NCBI RefSeq assembly: GCF_000425465.1
Contig: NZ_AUDM01000014.1
Location: forward strand, 1 to 64,000
Direction of reading: 5' to 3'
DNA length: 64,000 nt
Source of the DNA: Flavobacterium filum DSM 17961
GTDB lineage: Bacteria; Bacteroidota; Bacteroidia; Flavobacteriales; Flavobacteriaceae
The notes beneath the pieces are model-generated. The model was not told where the DNA came from. It made no database searches and saw only the letters and a program-made list of their open reading frames with translations. The translations under genes were made by a program, and so were the position numbers. Of this stretch, positions 35,417 to 45,560 are shown in pieces. The first letter of the stretch is position 1, and each line of letters begins with the position of its first letter.

Positions 35417-36622
35417 CTATTTTTTGAAATATAATGTAAAAGTAGAACCTTCTCCAATTTCAGATTCTAATTCAATTCTACCGTCTAATTTGTGAACCAT
35501 TTTTTGCACAGTTGAAAGTCCAATTCCGGTTCCGACATTATCAAAGCGATCTTTTTTACCCAAGGTTGTAAAAAATGAAAATACTTTTTCGCAATCTTCT
35601 TTCGCAATTCCTATTCCGTTATCCTTTATTGCTAATCGTATTTCAGATGAGGTTTCTTCTAATTCAATTTGTATTTTGATCTTTTCTTTATCGTTGTATT
35701 TGATGCTATTACTCAATAAATTGGAAATTATTTGTTCCATTGCCATTTTATTAGAATATAATTCCACCGATTCAAAAGATGGATAAGTAATTTCATATTC
35801 ATTTTTAGGGTCTAAAATTGAAATAGTTTTTGAAAACAAAACTTTCCAATCAATTTTTTCTTTTTCTGATGTATTGATAGTATCACTTTTATAATAAATC
35901 AAAATAGCGTCTACAAAATTTTTCAATTCTAATGAAGACTTCGAAATATATTCCAAATATTCGTTTCCGGCTTCATCAATTTGGTTGCCGTATTCTTCTT
36001 GAAATAAATTTGTTAGGGAAATAATATTATTTAAAGGTGATTTTATATCATGTGAAACTACTCTGGCAAACTGTTCTAATTCATTGTATTTTGACATTAA
36101 ACTGGCATTATTTTCTTCTAATTGAGCATTTTTCTTTCTCAATTCCAATAATTGAATGACTTGGTTGGCTAATTTTTCAAGAGCATTTAATTGAAAATCA
36201 GTCAACTTTTTGGGTTCTAAATCATACACACATAAGCTTCCTAATGTATAACCATCCGGATCAATCAATAAAACTCCTGCATAAAAGGCAATTTTTGGCT
36301 CTCCTGCAACATATGGATTCGTATTGAAATTATTATCCTTATGCATATTTTGCACCTCAATTTTAGTAGCTTCTGTATTCATTAAATGATTGCAAAATGC
36401 TTCTTCACGAGGAATTTCATTGGTTTCAAATCCTACTTTTGATTTAAACCATTGCCGGTCTTTATCCATTAACGTAATGGCAGAAATGGGAACTTGACAA
36501 ATTTGTGAGGCTAATTCTGCAATATCATCAAAGTCTTTTTCAGGCTGAGTATCGAGAATTGAATAACTTTTTAAGGCATTGACTCTTTGAATTTCTTTTG
36601 TGTAGGTTGAATCTGTTAACAT
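35417..36622 (-). CDS. GAF-domain sensor histidine kinase, soluble
   Basis: The 401-residue protein has an N-terminal GAF domain (about 25-165; QICQVPISAITLMDKDRQWF and EEAFCNH), a coiled-coil region (about 165-180), a HisKA domain with phospho-acceptor H191 (VSHDIKSPLNN), and an HATPase domain (about 285-401; N box SNLLSNSIKYN, G1 DNGIGI, G2 GTGIGLSTV). It has no membrane segment or receiver domain, so it is cytoplasmic. This phytochrome-like GAF-HisKA arrangement is common in Flavobacteria. No response-regulator gene is adjacent, so the partner is unknown. A short palindrome (ATTGGT-TTC-ACCAAT) lies at 36643-36657 upstream. Confidence 0.9.
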   Translation of the reverse strand: MLTDSTYTKEIQRVNALKSYSILDTQPEKDFDDIAELASQICQVPISAITLMDKDRQWFKSKVGFETNEIPREEAFCNHLMNTEATKIEVQNMHKDNNFNTNPYVAGEPKIAFYAGVLLIDPDGYTLGSLCVYDLEPKKLTDFQLNALEKLANQVIQLLELRKKNAQLEENNASLMSKYNELEQFARVVSHDIKSPLNNIISLTNLFQEEYGNQIDEAGNEYLEYISKSSLELKNFVDAILIYYKSDTINTSEKEKIDWKVLFSKTISILDPKNEYEITYPSFESVELYSNKMAMEQIISNLLSNSIKYNDKEKIKIQIELEETSSEIRLAIKDNGIGIAKEDCEKVFSFFTTLGKKDRFDNVGTGIGLSTVQKMVHKLDGRIELESEIGEGSTFTLYFKK

Positions 36623-36689
36623 AGTTTGTGTATTTAATGTTCATTGGTTTCACCAATTACGAAAAAACACAAACAATGGTTTTAAAAAC

Positions 36690-37421
36690 TTACTTTTTAA
36701 TTTGTTTTTTTCTTATATCAAAATTATGAAAAACTAAAAATTGAAGATTGTGGTTCAATTTAAATGTATTATCTACATTCGATTCAATCAATTGATTCAT
36801 GTATGCTAGTTGAAATGTCACATTTTTATATTGATATCCAAGTCCGGCAGAAATTCTGTTTTGGTCCAATCGAAAGCCATTTTTAATTTCATTACCGGCA
36901 TTAAAAAGTAATTCATCTAAAGCGGTAAGAAATAGTTTGCCGGTTTTTTCTGTTTTGAAAAAGTAACGCATTTGCAACAAATAGCGAAACCGATAATTGA
37001 AATTAAATTCATTTTGTAAATTATCATCCACAATAATTTCTCTATAACGAGCTTCATATCGTAATCGAAGTAAAAAAGTAAAGGAATTAGATTGATGTTG
37101 ATAAGTTGATTGTCCCCAAGGTCGATGCTCCGGTCTAAATGTTGATTTTCCTTCGGGTGGATAAAATTCAGCAAAGGCATATCCAAGTGTAGTAGTAAAT
37201 TGTTTTTTTTTTCCAAAATGATAAGTTAATCCCGTTCGAACTATACCAAAACTCTCCGGTACCCAATGAGCATCATTCCACCATGAAAGATGATTAGTCA
37301 ATTTAGTTTGTGTGATATATCCCAACCAAATTTGTTGCTTTTCAGTGATTTTATTTTGTGAAAAAGTAAAGGCGGGTAAAAGTAAAATCAATACTATTTT
37401 GAGATATTTGGAACTACACAT
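36690..37421 (-). CDS. DUF2490-family outer-membrane-like protein
   Basis: The 243-residue protein has a signal peptide (about 1-21, cleavage after AFTFSQ). The mature part consists of alternating aromatic/hydrophobic strands ending in the pattern of an outer-membrane beta barrel (FNFNYRFRYLLQMRYFF, QNRISAGLGYQYKNVTFQLA, and a final QFLVFHNFDIRKK). It matches DUF2490, a Bacteroidota family with about 230-250 residues and unknown function. The motifs WWNDAHWVPESFG and RPEHRPWGQ are characteristic. It is divergent from yifB. No function can be assigned. Confidence 0.8.
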   Translation of the reverse strand: MCSSKYLKIVLILLLPAFTFSQNKITEKQQIWLGYITQTKLTNHLSWWNDAHWVPESFGIVRTGLTYHFGKKKQFTTTLGYAFAEFYPPEGKSTFRPEHRPWGQSTYQHQSNSFTFLLRLRYEARYREIIVDDNLQNEFNFNYRFRYLLQMRYFFKTEKTGKLFLTALDELLFNAGNEIKNGFRLDQNRISAGLGYQYKNVTFQLAYMNQLIESNVDNTFKLNHNLQFLVFHNFDIRKKQIKK

Positions 37422-37494
37422 TTAATTTTTTTTTCAAAATTAAAGTAATTATTCAAATCAATTTGTGATATTTGTAACATTAAATGTATACGCC

Positions 37495-39030
37495 ATGTTA
37501 GTTAAAGTATTTGGAAGTGCCGTTTTCGGCGTTGAAGCCACCACGATTACAGTTGAAGTAAATATTGACAAAGGAGTGGGCTACCACTTGGTCGGATTGC
37601 CCGACAATGCCATCAAAGAGAGCAGTTACCGCATTGCTGCCGCTCTAAAAAACAACAATTATTCTTTACCGGTTAAAAAAATCACCATCAATATGGCTCC
37701 GGCTGATATGCGGAAAGAGGGTTCTGCTTATGACCTTACGATTGCTATTGGTATTTTGGTTGCTACCGGACAAATTCAAGCGGAGGAATTAGATCGGTAC
37801 ATCATTATGGGAGAACTTTCATTGGATGGTGGATTACAACCTATAAAAGGTGCATTGTCAATTGCCATTAAAGCGAAAGAAGAGGGCTATAAAGGATTTA
37901 TTCTTCCGATTCAAAACGTAAAAGAAGCCGCCATTGTGGAAGGATTGGATGTTTACGGAGTAGAAAATGTTTTACAAGTCATTGACTTTTTTGAAGGAAG
38001 AGGCGATTTAGAACCAACTGTTATTGATACACAAACGGAGTTTTCAAAAACATTAGATTTTCCGGAATTTGATTTTTCGGATGTAAAAGGGCAGGAGGGA
38101 ATCAAACGTTGTATGGAAATTGCGGCTGCCGGAGGTCATAACATCATATTAATTGGACCACCTGGTTCTGGAAAAACCATGTTAGCTAAACGAATGCCGA
38201 GTATTTTGCCACCGATGACGATGAAGGAAGCCTTGGAAACCACCAAAATTCATTCTGTTGCCGGAAAAATTAAAGATGCCGGATTGATGAGTCAACGGCC
38301 ATTTAGAAGTCCACATCATACGGCTTCCTCGGTTTCCTTAGTAGGAGGTGGAAGTTATCCTCAACCGGGTGAGATTTCATTGGCCCATAACGGTGTTTTG
38401 TTTTTAGATGAATTACCGGAGTTTAAACGTGAAGTCTTAGAAGTCATGCGTCAGCCTTTGGAGGACAGAGAAGTAACCATTTCCAGAGCAAAATTTACGA
38501 TTACTTATCCTTCTTCTTTTATGTTGGTGGCGAGTATGAATCCGAGTCCGGGGGGCTATTTTAACGATCCTGATGCTCCGGTTAGTACTTCTCCGGCAGA
38601 AATGCAACGTTATTTGAGTAAAATTTCGGGTCCGCTTTTGGATAGAATTGATATTCATATTGAAGTAAATCCGGTTCCGTTTGAAAAATTAACCGAAACT
38701 CGAAAAGCTGAAAGCAGTTCAGAAATTAGAAAGCGGGTTACACAAGCCAGACAAATTCAATCTCAACGATTTGAAACATTTGAAAATTTACACTACAATG
38801 CCCAAATGGGAAGTAAATACATTCGTCAGTTTTGTGTGTTGGATGATACTTCTTTACAATTATTAAAAACAGCCATGGAGCGATTGAATTTATCCGCACG
38901 AGCGTATGATAGAATCTTAAAAGTCGCCCGAACCATTGCTGATTTAGAAGCTGCAGAAAATATTAAACCGAATCATATTGCAGAGGCAATACAATATCGG
39001 AGTTTGGATAGAGATGGGTGGTTGGGATGA
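37495..39030 (+). CDS. YifB-family Mg-chelatase-like AAA+ ATPase (ComM-like)
   Basis: The 511-residue AAA+ protein starts at 37495 ([19 protein letters not shown], as in relatives); an in-frame extension to 37465 is not needed. It has the N-terminal YifB fold (1-190), Walker [10 protein letters not shown] (221-229), Walker [12 protein letters not shown], a sensor with [15 protein letters not shown], and a C-terminal lid ([19 protein letters not shown]). ComM/YifB proteins act as hexameric helicases in natural transformation in Proteobacteria. Its role in Flavobacteria is not established. It is convergent with the HMG-CoA synthase gene with 1 bp between stops. Confidence 0.92.
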   Translation: MLVKVFGSAVFGVEATTITVEVNIDKGVGYHLVGLPDNAIKESSYRIAAALKNNNYSLPVKKITINMAPADMRKEGSAYDLTIAIGILVATGQIQAEELDRYIIMGELSLDGGLQPIKGALSIAIKAKEEGYKGFILPIQNVKEAAIVEGLDVYGVENVLQVIDFFEGRGDLEPTVIDTQTEFSKTLDFPEFDFSDVKGQEGIKRCMEIAAAGGHNIILIGPPGSGKTMLAKRMPSILPPMTMKEALETTKIHSVAGKIKDAGLMSQRPFRSPHHTASSVSLVGGGSYPQPGEISLAHNGVLFLDELPEFKREVLEVMRQPLEDREVTISRAKFTITYPSSFMLVASMNPSPGGYFNDPDAPVSTSPAEMQRYLSKISGPLLDRIDIHIEVNPVPFEKLTETRKAESSSEIRKRVTQARQIQSQRFETFENLHYNAQMGSKYIRQFCVLDDTSLQLLKTAMERLNLSARAYDRILKVARTIADLEAAENIKPNHIAEAIQYRSLDRDGWLG

Positions 39031-39031
39031 T

Positions 39032-40387
39032 TTACTCAATAAACTCATAATACCTCGCACCCACCAAAACCGGATTTTCTTTTTCGATAGAAACTAAAAC
39101 AAATTCATTTTTGGGTGCTAAAACAGAATGTTGTAATTCTTTTTTATGCAATTTTTCATACGTTTCAAAATCAATCGAGTGATTATTTTCTAATGTTTCA
39201 AAGAGATGAATTTGATTGATAACTGTTTTCCAATTTTCGCAAACCGTAGCTTCAAACATTTTTGATTTAGAGCCGCTACCATAGGCAATGAATCCTACTT
39301 TTTGGTTTTCTAAATTGGTGTTTTGTTTTGCGTGGAAGCATAAGGAAGAAAGTAACCCAAGGAAAATAGAACCGGTATAAATATTTCCTACTTGACCGGA
39401 AGCAATTTCAGAAGGATAAATTTTTTGATTAATGAGTTCTAAATATTCTGAACTTTTAGTCAATGCTTTTAGTTTGTCTTTTTCAGTTTCGCCAATTTGA
39501 TTATTGAGTAATTCAGGATTTTCATTCGCATAAATTTCAATGAATGTTCTTCTTCCCTGAAAACAGTAGGGTAGATGCATCAAAATGGAAACCCAATTTT
39601 CATAGACTTTTCCGGTTTGTTGGCTTTCTTTTTTAAAATGTTCGTAAGCTTCCGTAATTCGATTGATATAGCATTGGTTGGAATATTGACCATCAAAAAC
39701 AGGCTGTTCTTTATAAATAGAAACTTCATTTTCTAACACACCAAACCATTCCGGATTATCTTTAGAGTTAGTTATTTCTGATTTAGCAAAACTTCTTCTA
39801 GGTTTAAAGAAATCAAAAACACCTTCGGTGGAAATACCAATTTCATTGGAGAAACTCAAAATTCTTGGGTTGGAAGAAATCAGCATTGCTATTGCACCGG
39901 CACCTTGGGTATATTCGCCACTGGATTCTAAATCATATTTGGCATTATCTGATGCAATGACAATTGCTTTTTTTGTTGGATTTAGACGAATATAATCCAA
40001 ACAATTTTGTAGAGCATCGACACCACCGATACAAGCAAAAGTTAAATCAACCACATCACAATTTCGAAACGAACCGATTCCTACTTTACTTTCTAATAAA
40101 GATAAAACATAGGAAGCTATTGGTTTTGAACTATCCACACCACTTTCTGAACCTATATATATTCGAGCTATTTCAGATGGATTGATATTTTCTTGTTGAA
40201 TTAATTTTAAACCTGCATTTGCTGCGAAGGTCACCACGTCCTGATGTTGATCAGGAAAACTCATTTTGTGTAAACCGAGACCTTTTATCAATTTATCAGG
40301 TTCAATATTTCGCTTATTAGCAAGTGTAGAAATAGGTAAATAGAGTTTAGGAATATCAAAAGAAATACTATCGATGCCAACGTTCAT
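39032..40387 (-). CDS. Hydroxymethylglutaryl-CoA synthase
   Basis: The 451-residue thiolase-fold enzyme matches HMG-CoA synthase. It condenses acetyl-CoA with acetoacetyl-CoA, the entry to the mevalonate pathway that Flavobacteria use for isoprenoids. The catalytic triad is visible: a Glu in SESGVD (E81 region), Cys119 in LTFACIGGVDAL and a His in HLPYCFQGRR (about residue 266). GQVGNIYTGSIF and the KVGFIAYGSGSKSKMFEA block fit the family. At 451 it is longer than bacterial MvaS (about 390) and closer to eukaryote-type length, as is common in this phylum. A minus-strand -7 element is at 40407-40414. Confidence 0.88.
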   Translation of the reverse strand: MNVGIDSISFDIPKLYLPISTLANKRNIEPDKLIKGLGLHKMSFPDQHQDVVTFAANAGLKLIQQENINPSEIARIYIGSESGVDSSKPIASYVLSLLESKVGIGSFRNCDVVDLTFACIGGVDALQNCLDYIRLNPTKKAIVIASDNAKYDLESSGEYTQGAGAIAMLISSNPRILSFSNEIGISTEGVFDFFKPRRSFAKSEITNSKDNPEWFGVLENEVSIYKEQPVFDGQYSNQCYINRITEAYEHFKKESQQTGKVYENWVSILMHLPYCFQGRRTFIEIYANENPELLNNQIGETEKDKLKALTKSSEYLELINQKIYPSEIASGQVGNIYTGSIFLGLLSSLCFHAKQNTNLENQKVGFIAYGSGSKSKMFEATVCENWKTVINQIHLFETLENNHSIDFETYEKLHKKELQHSVLAPKNEFVLVSIEKENPVLVGARYYEFIE

Positions 40388-40541
40388 TTTAATGCTTTTT
40401 AGGAAGCAAAAGTATTAAAGTGTGCTTCATTGAGGATAGAACATTTCATAAAAAATCCCTAATTTAAAACGATTTACGAATGTTTTAAAAAAAGGGAAGG
40501 TTTATTTTTTAAATGAACAATAAAAGGCTTGAAAACTGAAA

Positions 40542-41393
40542 TTAATTCAATGCTGCAAACGTATCTCCTTGTTTGATGTCTCCGGTTTTAAATCCTTTTC
40601 CAAACCATTTTACTCGTTGTTCAGAAGTTCCGTGCGTAAAGGAGTCTGGAACAACATGACCTTGCATTTTCTTTTGAATAGCATCATCTCCAACTGCATG
40701 AGCGGCACTAAGAGCTTCTTCAATATCTCCTTCTTCTAAATATTTTCGGTTGTAATGCGTCCATAAACCGGCATAAAAATCAGCTTGGAGTTCTAAAGAA
40801 ACGGAAAGTTTGTTTCCTTCCGCTTTGCTTAATTTTTGTTGTAATTGTCTTACTTTACCGGAAGTTCCTAATAAGGTTTGAACATGATGACCGACTTCAT
40901 GAGCAATGACATACGCAATGGCATAATCACCACCTTGGGCACCGAAACGCGTTTGTAATTCATCAAAAAAATCTAAATCCATATAAATTTTTTGATCAGC
41001 AGGGCAATAAAATGGTCCTGAAGCGGATGTTGCACCACCACATTCAGTTTGAACAGAACCTCTAAATAACACCATTCCAGGTTCTTTGTAGGTCATACCA
41101 TTTTCTTCAAAAATTTTATGCCAAACATCTTCGGTATCAGCGAGTACCGTTGATACAAATTGTCCCATTTTTTCATCTTCCTTACTCAAAGGTTGTGCTG
41201 GGCTTTCTGTAGATTGTTGTTGATTTAATTGTTCTAATATTGGTGTTAGATTTTGAGCACCTTCTCCACCAAACATATTGATAAGAAGTAAAATAATACC
41301 AATCAGTCCACCGCCAGCCACTACTTTTCCTGTGTTGCCCATTCCACGGCGATCTTCTACATTTTTGCTTTGTCTTCTACCTTCCCATTTCAT
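40542..41393 (-). CDS. YpfJ/KPN_02809-family neutral zinc metallopeptidase
   Basis: The 283-residue protein has one N-terminal membrane anchor (about 25-42, VVAGGGLIGIILLLINMF) after a short basic, glycine-rich tail (WEGRRQSKNVEDRRGMGN), and a Zn protease domain facing the periplasm. The motif is H165-E-V-G-H169 and FYCPADQKIYMDL precedes it. The downstream SLELQADFYAG supplies the third ligand. GTSEQRVKWFGKGFKTGD ends the domain as in the family. Two cysteines (C118, C130) could form a disulfide. Biological substrates are not known. It lies alone, on the same strand as the hybrid kinase behind it. Confidence 0.9.
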   Translation of the reverse strand: MKWEGRRQSKNVEDRRGMGNTGKVVAGGGLIGIILLLINMFGGEGAQNLTPILEQLNQQQSTESPAQPLSKEDEKMGQFVSTVLADTEDVWHKIFEENGMTYKEPGMVLFRGSVQTECGGATSASGPFYCPADQKIYMDLDFFDELQTRFGAQGGDYAIAYVIAHEVGHHVQTLLGTSGKVRQLQQKLSKAEGNKLSVSLELQADFYAGLWTHYNRKYLEEGDIEEALSAAHAVGDDAIQKKMQGHVVPDSFTHGTSEQRVKWFGKGFKTGDIKQGDTFAALN

Positions 41394-41428
41394 AATTTAT
41401 AGTTTTATGTATTAAAAGTACAAAAAAA

Positions 41429-44400
41429 TTAGGATGTAACCCATTTTGCAATTACTTCTTCCAAACTTCCTTTGATAATTGGTTTTGAAACATAATCATT
41501 CATACCAATTTCCAGGCATTTTTCTTTTTCACCAATCACAGTTCCAGCAGTAAGAGCAATAATTGGAATGGATTTTCCATGATTCATTGTTCGAATTATT
41601 TTAGTAGCTTCATAACCATTCATCAAAGGCATTTGAATATCCATAAAAATAATATCAAATTGTTCAACTTCAAATTTTTCGATGGCTTCCTGACCATTGG
41701 ATACTGTTGTGATTTTTGAATTGGGAAGTATCTTTTTAATTAACGTTTTTGCCAGTAAAGAATTGATGTTATTATCTTCTACAATTAAAACACGTAAGGC
41801 ATCAAAATTTTGATAAACGAATTCTTCATCTACTTTTAATAGATTAAGATTTGTTATCTTTTCTTTACTGGACGATTGCACATCAACATCAAAATAAAAA
41901 GTACTGCCAACATTAGGTTCACTAATCAATTCCAATTTACTATTCATTAATGCAAGTAATTTGTTAGAAATGCTTAAACCTAAACCTGTACCGCCATATT
42001 GTCTGGTAGTTGAACTATCTTCTTGCGAGAATGCTTCAAAAATTTTGGCTTGGTTTTCTCTTCTGATACCAATTCCTGTATCAATCACAGAGAATCGAAG
42101 ACGGGTTTGATGAGTTGTAATTCTATCTATTACCTCAATTTTTAGTTTAACTTTTCCATTGGAAGTAAATTTTACAGCATTTCCAAGAAGATTGATTAAA
42201 ATTTGTTTCAAACGCACAGCATCTATCCAAACCGTTTTAGGAACATCTGCATTGACATGAACATCAACATCAATTTTCTTTTGAATGGCTTCAAATCTAA
42301 TGGTATCAATCACTTCGCTGGCCAATTCTTTTACTTTTGTTTCCTCAATAACCAATTCAAGATTACCGGATTCAATTTTGGAAAAATCCAAAATATCATT
42401 AATTACACTCATCAACGATTTGGCAGATTGATTTACTGTTTTCATGTATTTTGCTTGCCCTTTTTCTAAATCAGAATTCATCAATAAGTCTGTAAAACCT
42501 ATGATGCCGTTCAATGGTGTTCTAATTTCATGACTCATGTTGGCCAAAAATTCAGATTTTGCTTTGTTTGCTGCAATTGCCATTTCTTTTTCTTTGATGG
42601 CTGCTTCTTGCAATTTTCTATCTGTTATATCAATAAAAATTCCTTCGATAAATTCTACTTGATTGTTTTTTGTTATCACATCACCAAATTCTTCTACCCA
42701 AACAATTCGCTCATCTTTATGAATTATTCGATAAATAAAATGTATTTTTTGGTTGTTATCTAAGGCATATTTTTGGTCTTTTACAACTCTTTCACGATCC
42801 TCGGGATGAATAATATCTAAATAGGAAATTTCATTATTCAAAAATAGTTCTTTTGTGTAACCGGTTAATTTTTCAATTTCATCATTCAGATATATTTTGG
42901 TAAATTTTGAATCATATTTAGATAAATAAATGGTTCCGGGAATATTATCTGCCAATAACCTGAAACGTTCCTCACTACTATAGATAAGACTCTCATTTAA
43001 ACCTCTTTCTATGGCAGATGAAATATTATTCATCAACGATTGAAGGATGTTTATTTCGTCTTCAGACCATATTCTTTCCGAAGTGCAATCATCAAAACCA
43101 ATGGCTCCAACAAGTTTATTCTTTACATGAATTGGAAAAATGAGTACAGATAATATATCTTGTGATTTCATTAATTCTTTGAAATCACTCTCGAACATGT
43201 TTTTTACAAGTTTATTGTAAACTTTACTTGATTTTAATGGAATTACAATATCTAAAAATACCTCATAAGGAACATTTTGCAAGTCTGGATTTTCAAGTTG
43301 AGGTTCAATTTGTCCTTTTACCCATTCAAATTTTTGTGATATTATTCTTTTCTCTTCAACGGCTTCAAAATAGTAAGTTCTATCTGCTCTAGTTGCATTT
43401 CCTAATGTGGCAAGAATATCATCAAAGTTTTTGAAAGTATCTTTAGAGATCAATATTTTTTCAGAGATTTTTGTCACAGCAGTCAACAATTCACTTTTAT
43501 AAACTAAGTTATCTTCAATTTGTTTTCGCTTGATGGTTTCGAAACCGAGTGAAATAATTTCTGAAACTGAACGCGTAAAATTAATGTCCTCGTTGTCCCA
43601 ATATCTTTTTCTATTGGTAGTTTCAAAACAAATGATACCGTATAATTTACCATCAATAAAAACGGGGTAATCTAGCAAAGATTTAATGTTGTGTTCTTTA
43701 AAATAACTGTCAATAAATTCAGAAGTTTCTTTTTGTCTTGAAACATCTGAGGCAACAATAATTTCTTCTCTCTCAATGGATTCAAAGTAGATTGGATAAT
43801 CTTTTTTGTATAAAATTAAGTGATTGCTATGTCTATCTAAATCTAATTCATATAAATCTCTGCAATGAATACTATCTGAATAATAATTCCAAAAACTAAT
43901 TCTGTTTATCCCGGAAGCTTTTGCAACATTTTCAAAAATTAATTTAATTACCGGTGTGATATCTTCAAACACAGCAAAGCTGGTTGTAGAGAGTTTTGAA
44001 AGAGCATTATTATATTTTTTAATTTTTTCTTGACGAGAGCTTCTTTCAATTTCTAGACTTCTGATTAAGGTAATATCTCTCGCAATTCCGGTATATCCGA
44101 CTATTTTTCCATTTTCATTACGTTTGATTGTGACTTTTTGTGATATCCAGACCTCTTCACCATTTTTTTTAAGAATTGGAAATTCCATTAACGGTAAAGT
44201 TTCTTTCATTTCAAGAATATCAACTGTGTAATAATTTACAATTTTATCTCGGTAATCTTCCCTTACCAATTGACCAAAATATAAATTCATTAAGTCTTTT
44301 AATTTATATCCTAAAAGCTCACAAGTAAATGAATTGATAAAAATAAATTTACCATCATCATCAGTTTCAAAGATTAAATCGGTGGCTGTTTCAACTAGGT

Positions 44401-45475
44401 TTTTATACTGGTTTTCAATGTCAATTTGTACGGTAACATCCATTCCAATTCCTACAAACAAGTCTTTTCCAAATTCTTTATCAACCCACTGAATATATTT
44501 GTATTGACCGTTTTTACACTTTAATTTCCTTCTGTAATTTCGGTCTTTTTGATAATCGTTGTGGTAAGCTTCTCCAATAAATTCGGGGTCTTCAGTAAGT
44601 TTCCAAAAACCCATACCCAGCACATCTTCAACAGAATATCCTAAAATATGTTTTACATTTTCGCTACAATAGGTTAGTTCTCCATTCTTTTTTGTAGCTA
44701 TTACTAATGAATTTCCTTTGTTCACAATTTCATTTGTGAAGTAAAATTTTTCTTTGTTATTGATTAAGGCATAATGCTTCATTTGATTGATCACAATAAT
44801 CAATAAACAATAAACCAATGTAATTACTCCAATATTAGTAGAAATTTGTTGGAATAAAGTAGTAAAAATGAATAAAGTGGTAATTGTTAAAATATATCCT
44901 AAATAGAACTTATAATTATTGAAAACATTATATGAAAAGAGAATGATGATTAAAACTCCGGAGTAGGTAACTAATTCAAATGATTTTGTAAAAAAATTAA
45001 TTAAAACCAAAATTGAAAATACAATATACATGAATGTAAATATTGCGGCTAGATGTCTTTCAATTGATTTTATTTTAAAACTTAAAAAATAGATAGTTAA
45101 AAAGACTGAGCCAAATGTAAAACTCTGAAGTAAAAGTGAGTAACTTCTGATGTTGAAAAGCTCAAAAACGATATCACATGTTGGAATTAATATACCGAAA
45201 AATAAAAAATATAAGCGGTAAAGATACACATCGTTTGTGATGTCTGAAAAATCAGTTTTGAAACTATCTAAAATGGATGTTTTTCGTTTATTTAAAATCA
45301 AAATCATGATACTGATTAGCAAAAAAAGCAATGTTAACATTGCGAAATTCATCATATAATCGGATATGTTTAAAAACTTTAAAGAAATTGATAGGACAAA
45401 ATTTGGATACAGTTGAGAAACTATACTAGAGCATTTAAGTTGAAATATAAATTTCAATACGTCAATAAAGGGCAT
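41429..45475 (-). CDS. Multi-PAS/GAF hybrid sensor histidine kinase with receiver domain
   Basis: This is the largest gene of the window (1348 residues). About seven membrane helices lie between residues 40 and 235, then two PAS domains (about 245-360 and 365-480), two GAF domains (about 500-650 and 670-830), a third PAS (about 840-965), HisKA with H982 (SHEIRTPLNG), an HATPase domain (about 1090-1210; GTGLGLSIS), and a C-terminal receiver with phospho-acceptor D1279 (FMDIQMPLMNGYEAT). An initiation at residue 41 (M-M-N-F) is equally plausible, since the first 40 residues are unusual. No Hpt or output gene is adjacent; output is unknown. Confidence 0.88.
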   Translation of the reverse strand: MPFIDVLKFIFQLKCSSIVSQLYPNFVLSISLKFLNISDYMMNFAMLTLLFLLISIMILILNKRKTSILDSFKTDFSDITNDVYLYRLYFLFFGILIPTCDIVFELFNIRSYSLLLQSFTFGSVFLTIYFLSFKIKSIERHLAAIFTFMYIVFSILVLINFFTKSFELVTYSGVLIIILFSYNVFNNYKFYLGYILTITTLFIFTTLFQQISTNIGVITLVYCLLIIVINQMKHYALINNKEKFYFTNEIVNKGNSLVIATKKNGELTYCSENVKHILGYSVEDVLGMGFWKLTEDPEFIGEAYHNDYQKDRNYRRKLKCKNGQYKYIQWVDKEFGKDLFVGIGMDVTVQIDIENQYKNLVETATDLIFETDDDGKFIFINSFTCELLGYKLKDLMNLYFGQLVREDYRDKIVNYYTVDILEMKETLPLMEFPILKKNGEEVWISQKVTIKRNENGKIVGYTGIARDITLIRSLEIERSSRQEKIKKYNNALSKLSTTSFAVFEDITPVIKLIFENVAKASGINRISFWNYYSDSIHCRDLYELDLDRHSNHLILYKKDYPIYFESIEREEIIVASDVSRQKETSEFIDSYFKEHNIKSLLDYPVFIDGKLYGIICFETTNRKRYWDNEDINFTRSVSEIISLGFETIKRKQIEDNLVYKSELLTAVTKISEKILISKDTFKNFDDILATLGNATRADRTYYFEAVEEKRIISQKFEWVKGQIEPQLENPDLQNVPYEVFLDIVIPLKSSKVYNKLVKNMFESDFKELMKSQDILSVLIFPIHVKNKLVGAIGFDDCTSERIWSEDEINILQSLMNNISSAIERGLNESLIYSSEERFRLLADNIPGTIYLSKYDSKFTKIYLNDEIEKLTGYTKELFLNNEISYLDIIHPEDRERVVKDQKYALDNNQKIHFIYRIIHKDERIVWVEEFGDVITKNNQVEFIEGIFIDITDRKLQEAAIKEKEMAIAANKAKSEFLANMSHEIRTPLNGIIGFTDLLMNSDLEKGQAKYMKTVNQSAKSLMSVINDILDFSKIESGNLELVIEETKVKELASEVIDTIRFEAIQKKIDVDVHVNADVPKTVWIDAVRLKQILINLLGNAVKFTSNGKVKLKIEVIDRITTHQTRLRFSVIDTGIGIRRENQAKIFEAFSQEDSSTTRQYGGTGLGLSISNKLLALMNSKLELISEPNVGSTFYFDVDVQSSSKEKITNLNLLKVDEEFVYQNFDALRVLIVEDNNINSLLAKTLIKKILPNSKITTVSNGQEAIEKFEVEQFDIIFMDIQMPLMNGYEATKIIRTMNHGKSIPIIALTAGTVIGEKEKCLEIGMNDYVSKPIIKGSLEEVIAKWVTS

Positions 45476-45508
45476 TTGTTTATTTTATTTGGTTTATAAA
45501 AATAAAAA

Positions 45509-45545
45509 AAAAGAGTTGCATTCAGATTACAACTCTTTTTTTATT
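45509..45545. terminator. Intrinsic terminator between hybrid kinase and membrane-protein genes
   Basis: AAAAAGAGTTG (45508-45518) pairs with CAACTCTTTTT (45530-45540). On the minus strand it ends the membrane-protein gene whose stop is at 45561. Confidence 0.85.
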
Positions 45546-45560
45546 TCAACATTTTATGAA

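Noticed and set aside
35417..36622. Bacteriophytochrome assignment for the GAF kinase
   Set aside because: No PHY domain or bilin-binding Cys/His context is visible; only GAF, HisKA and HATPase can be supported.
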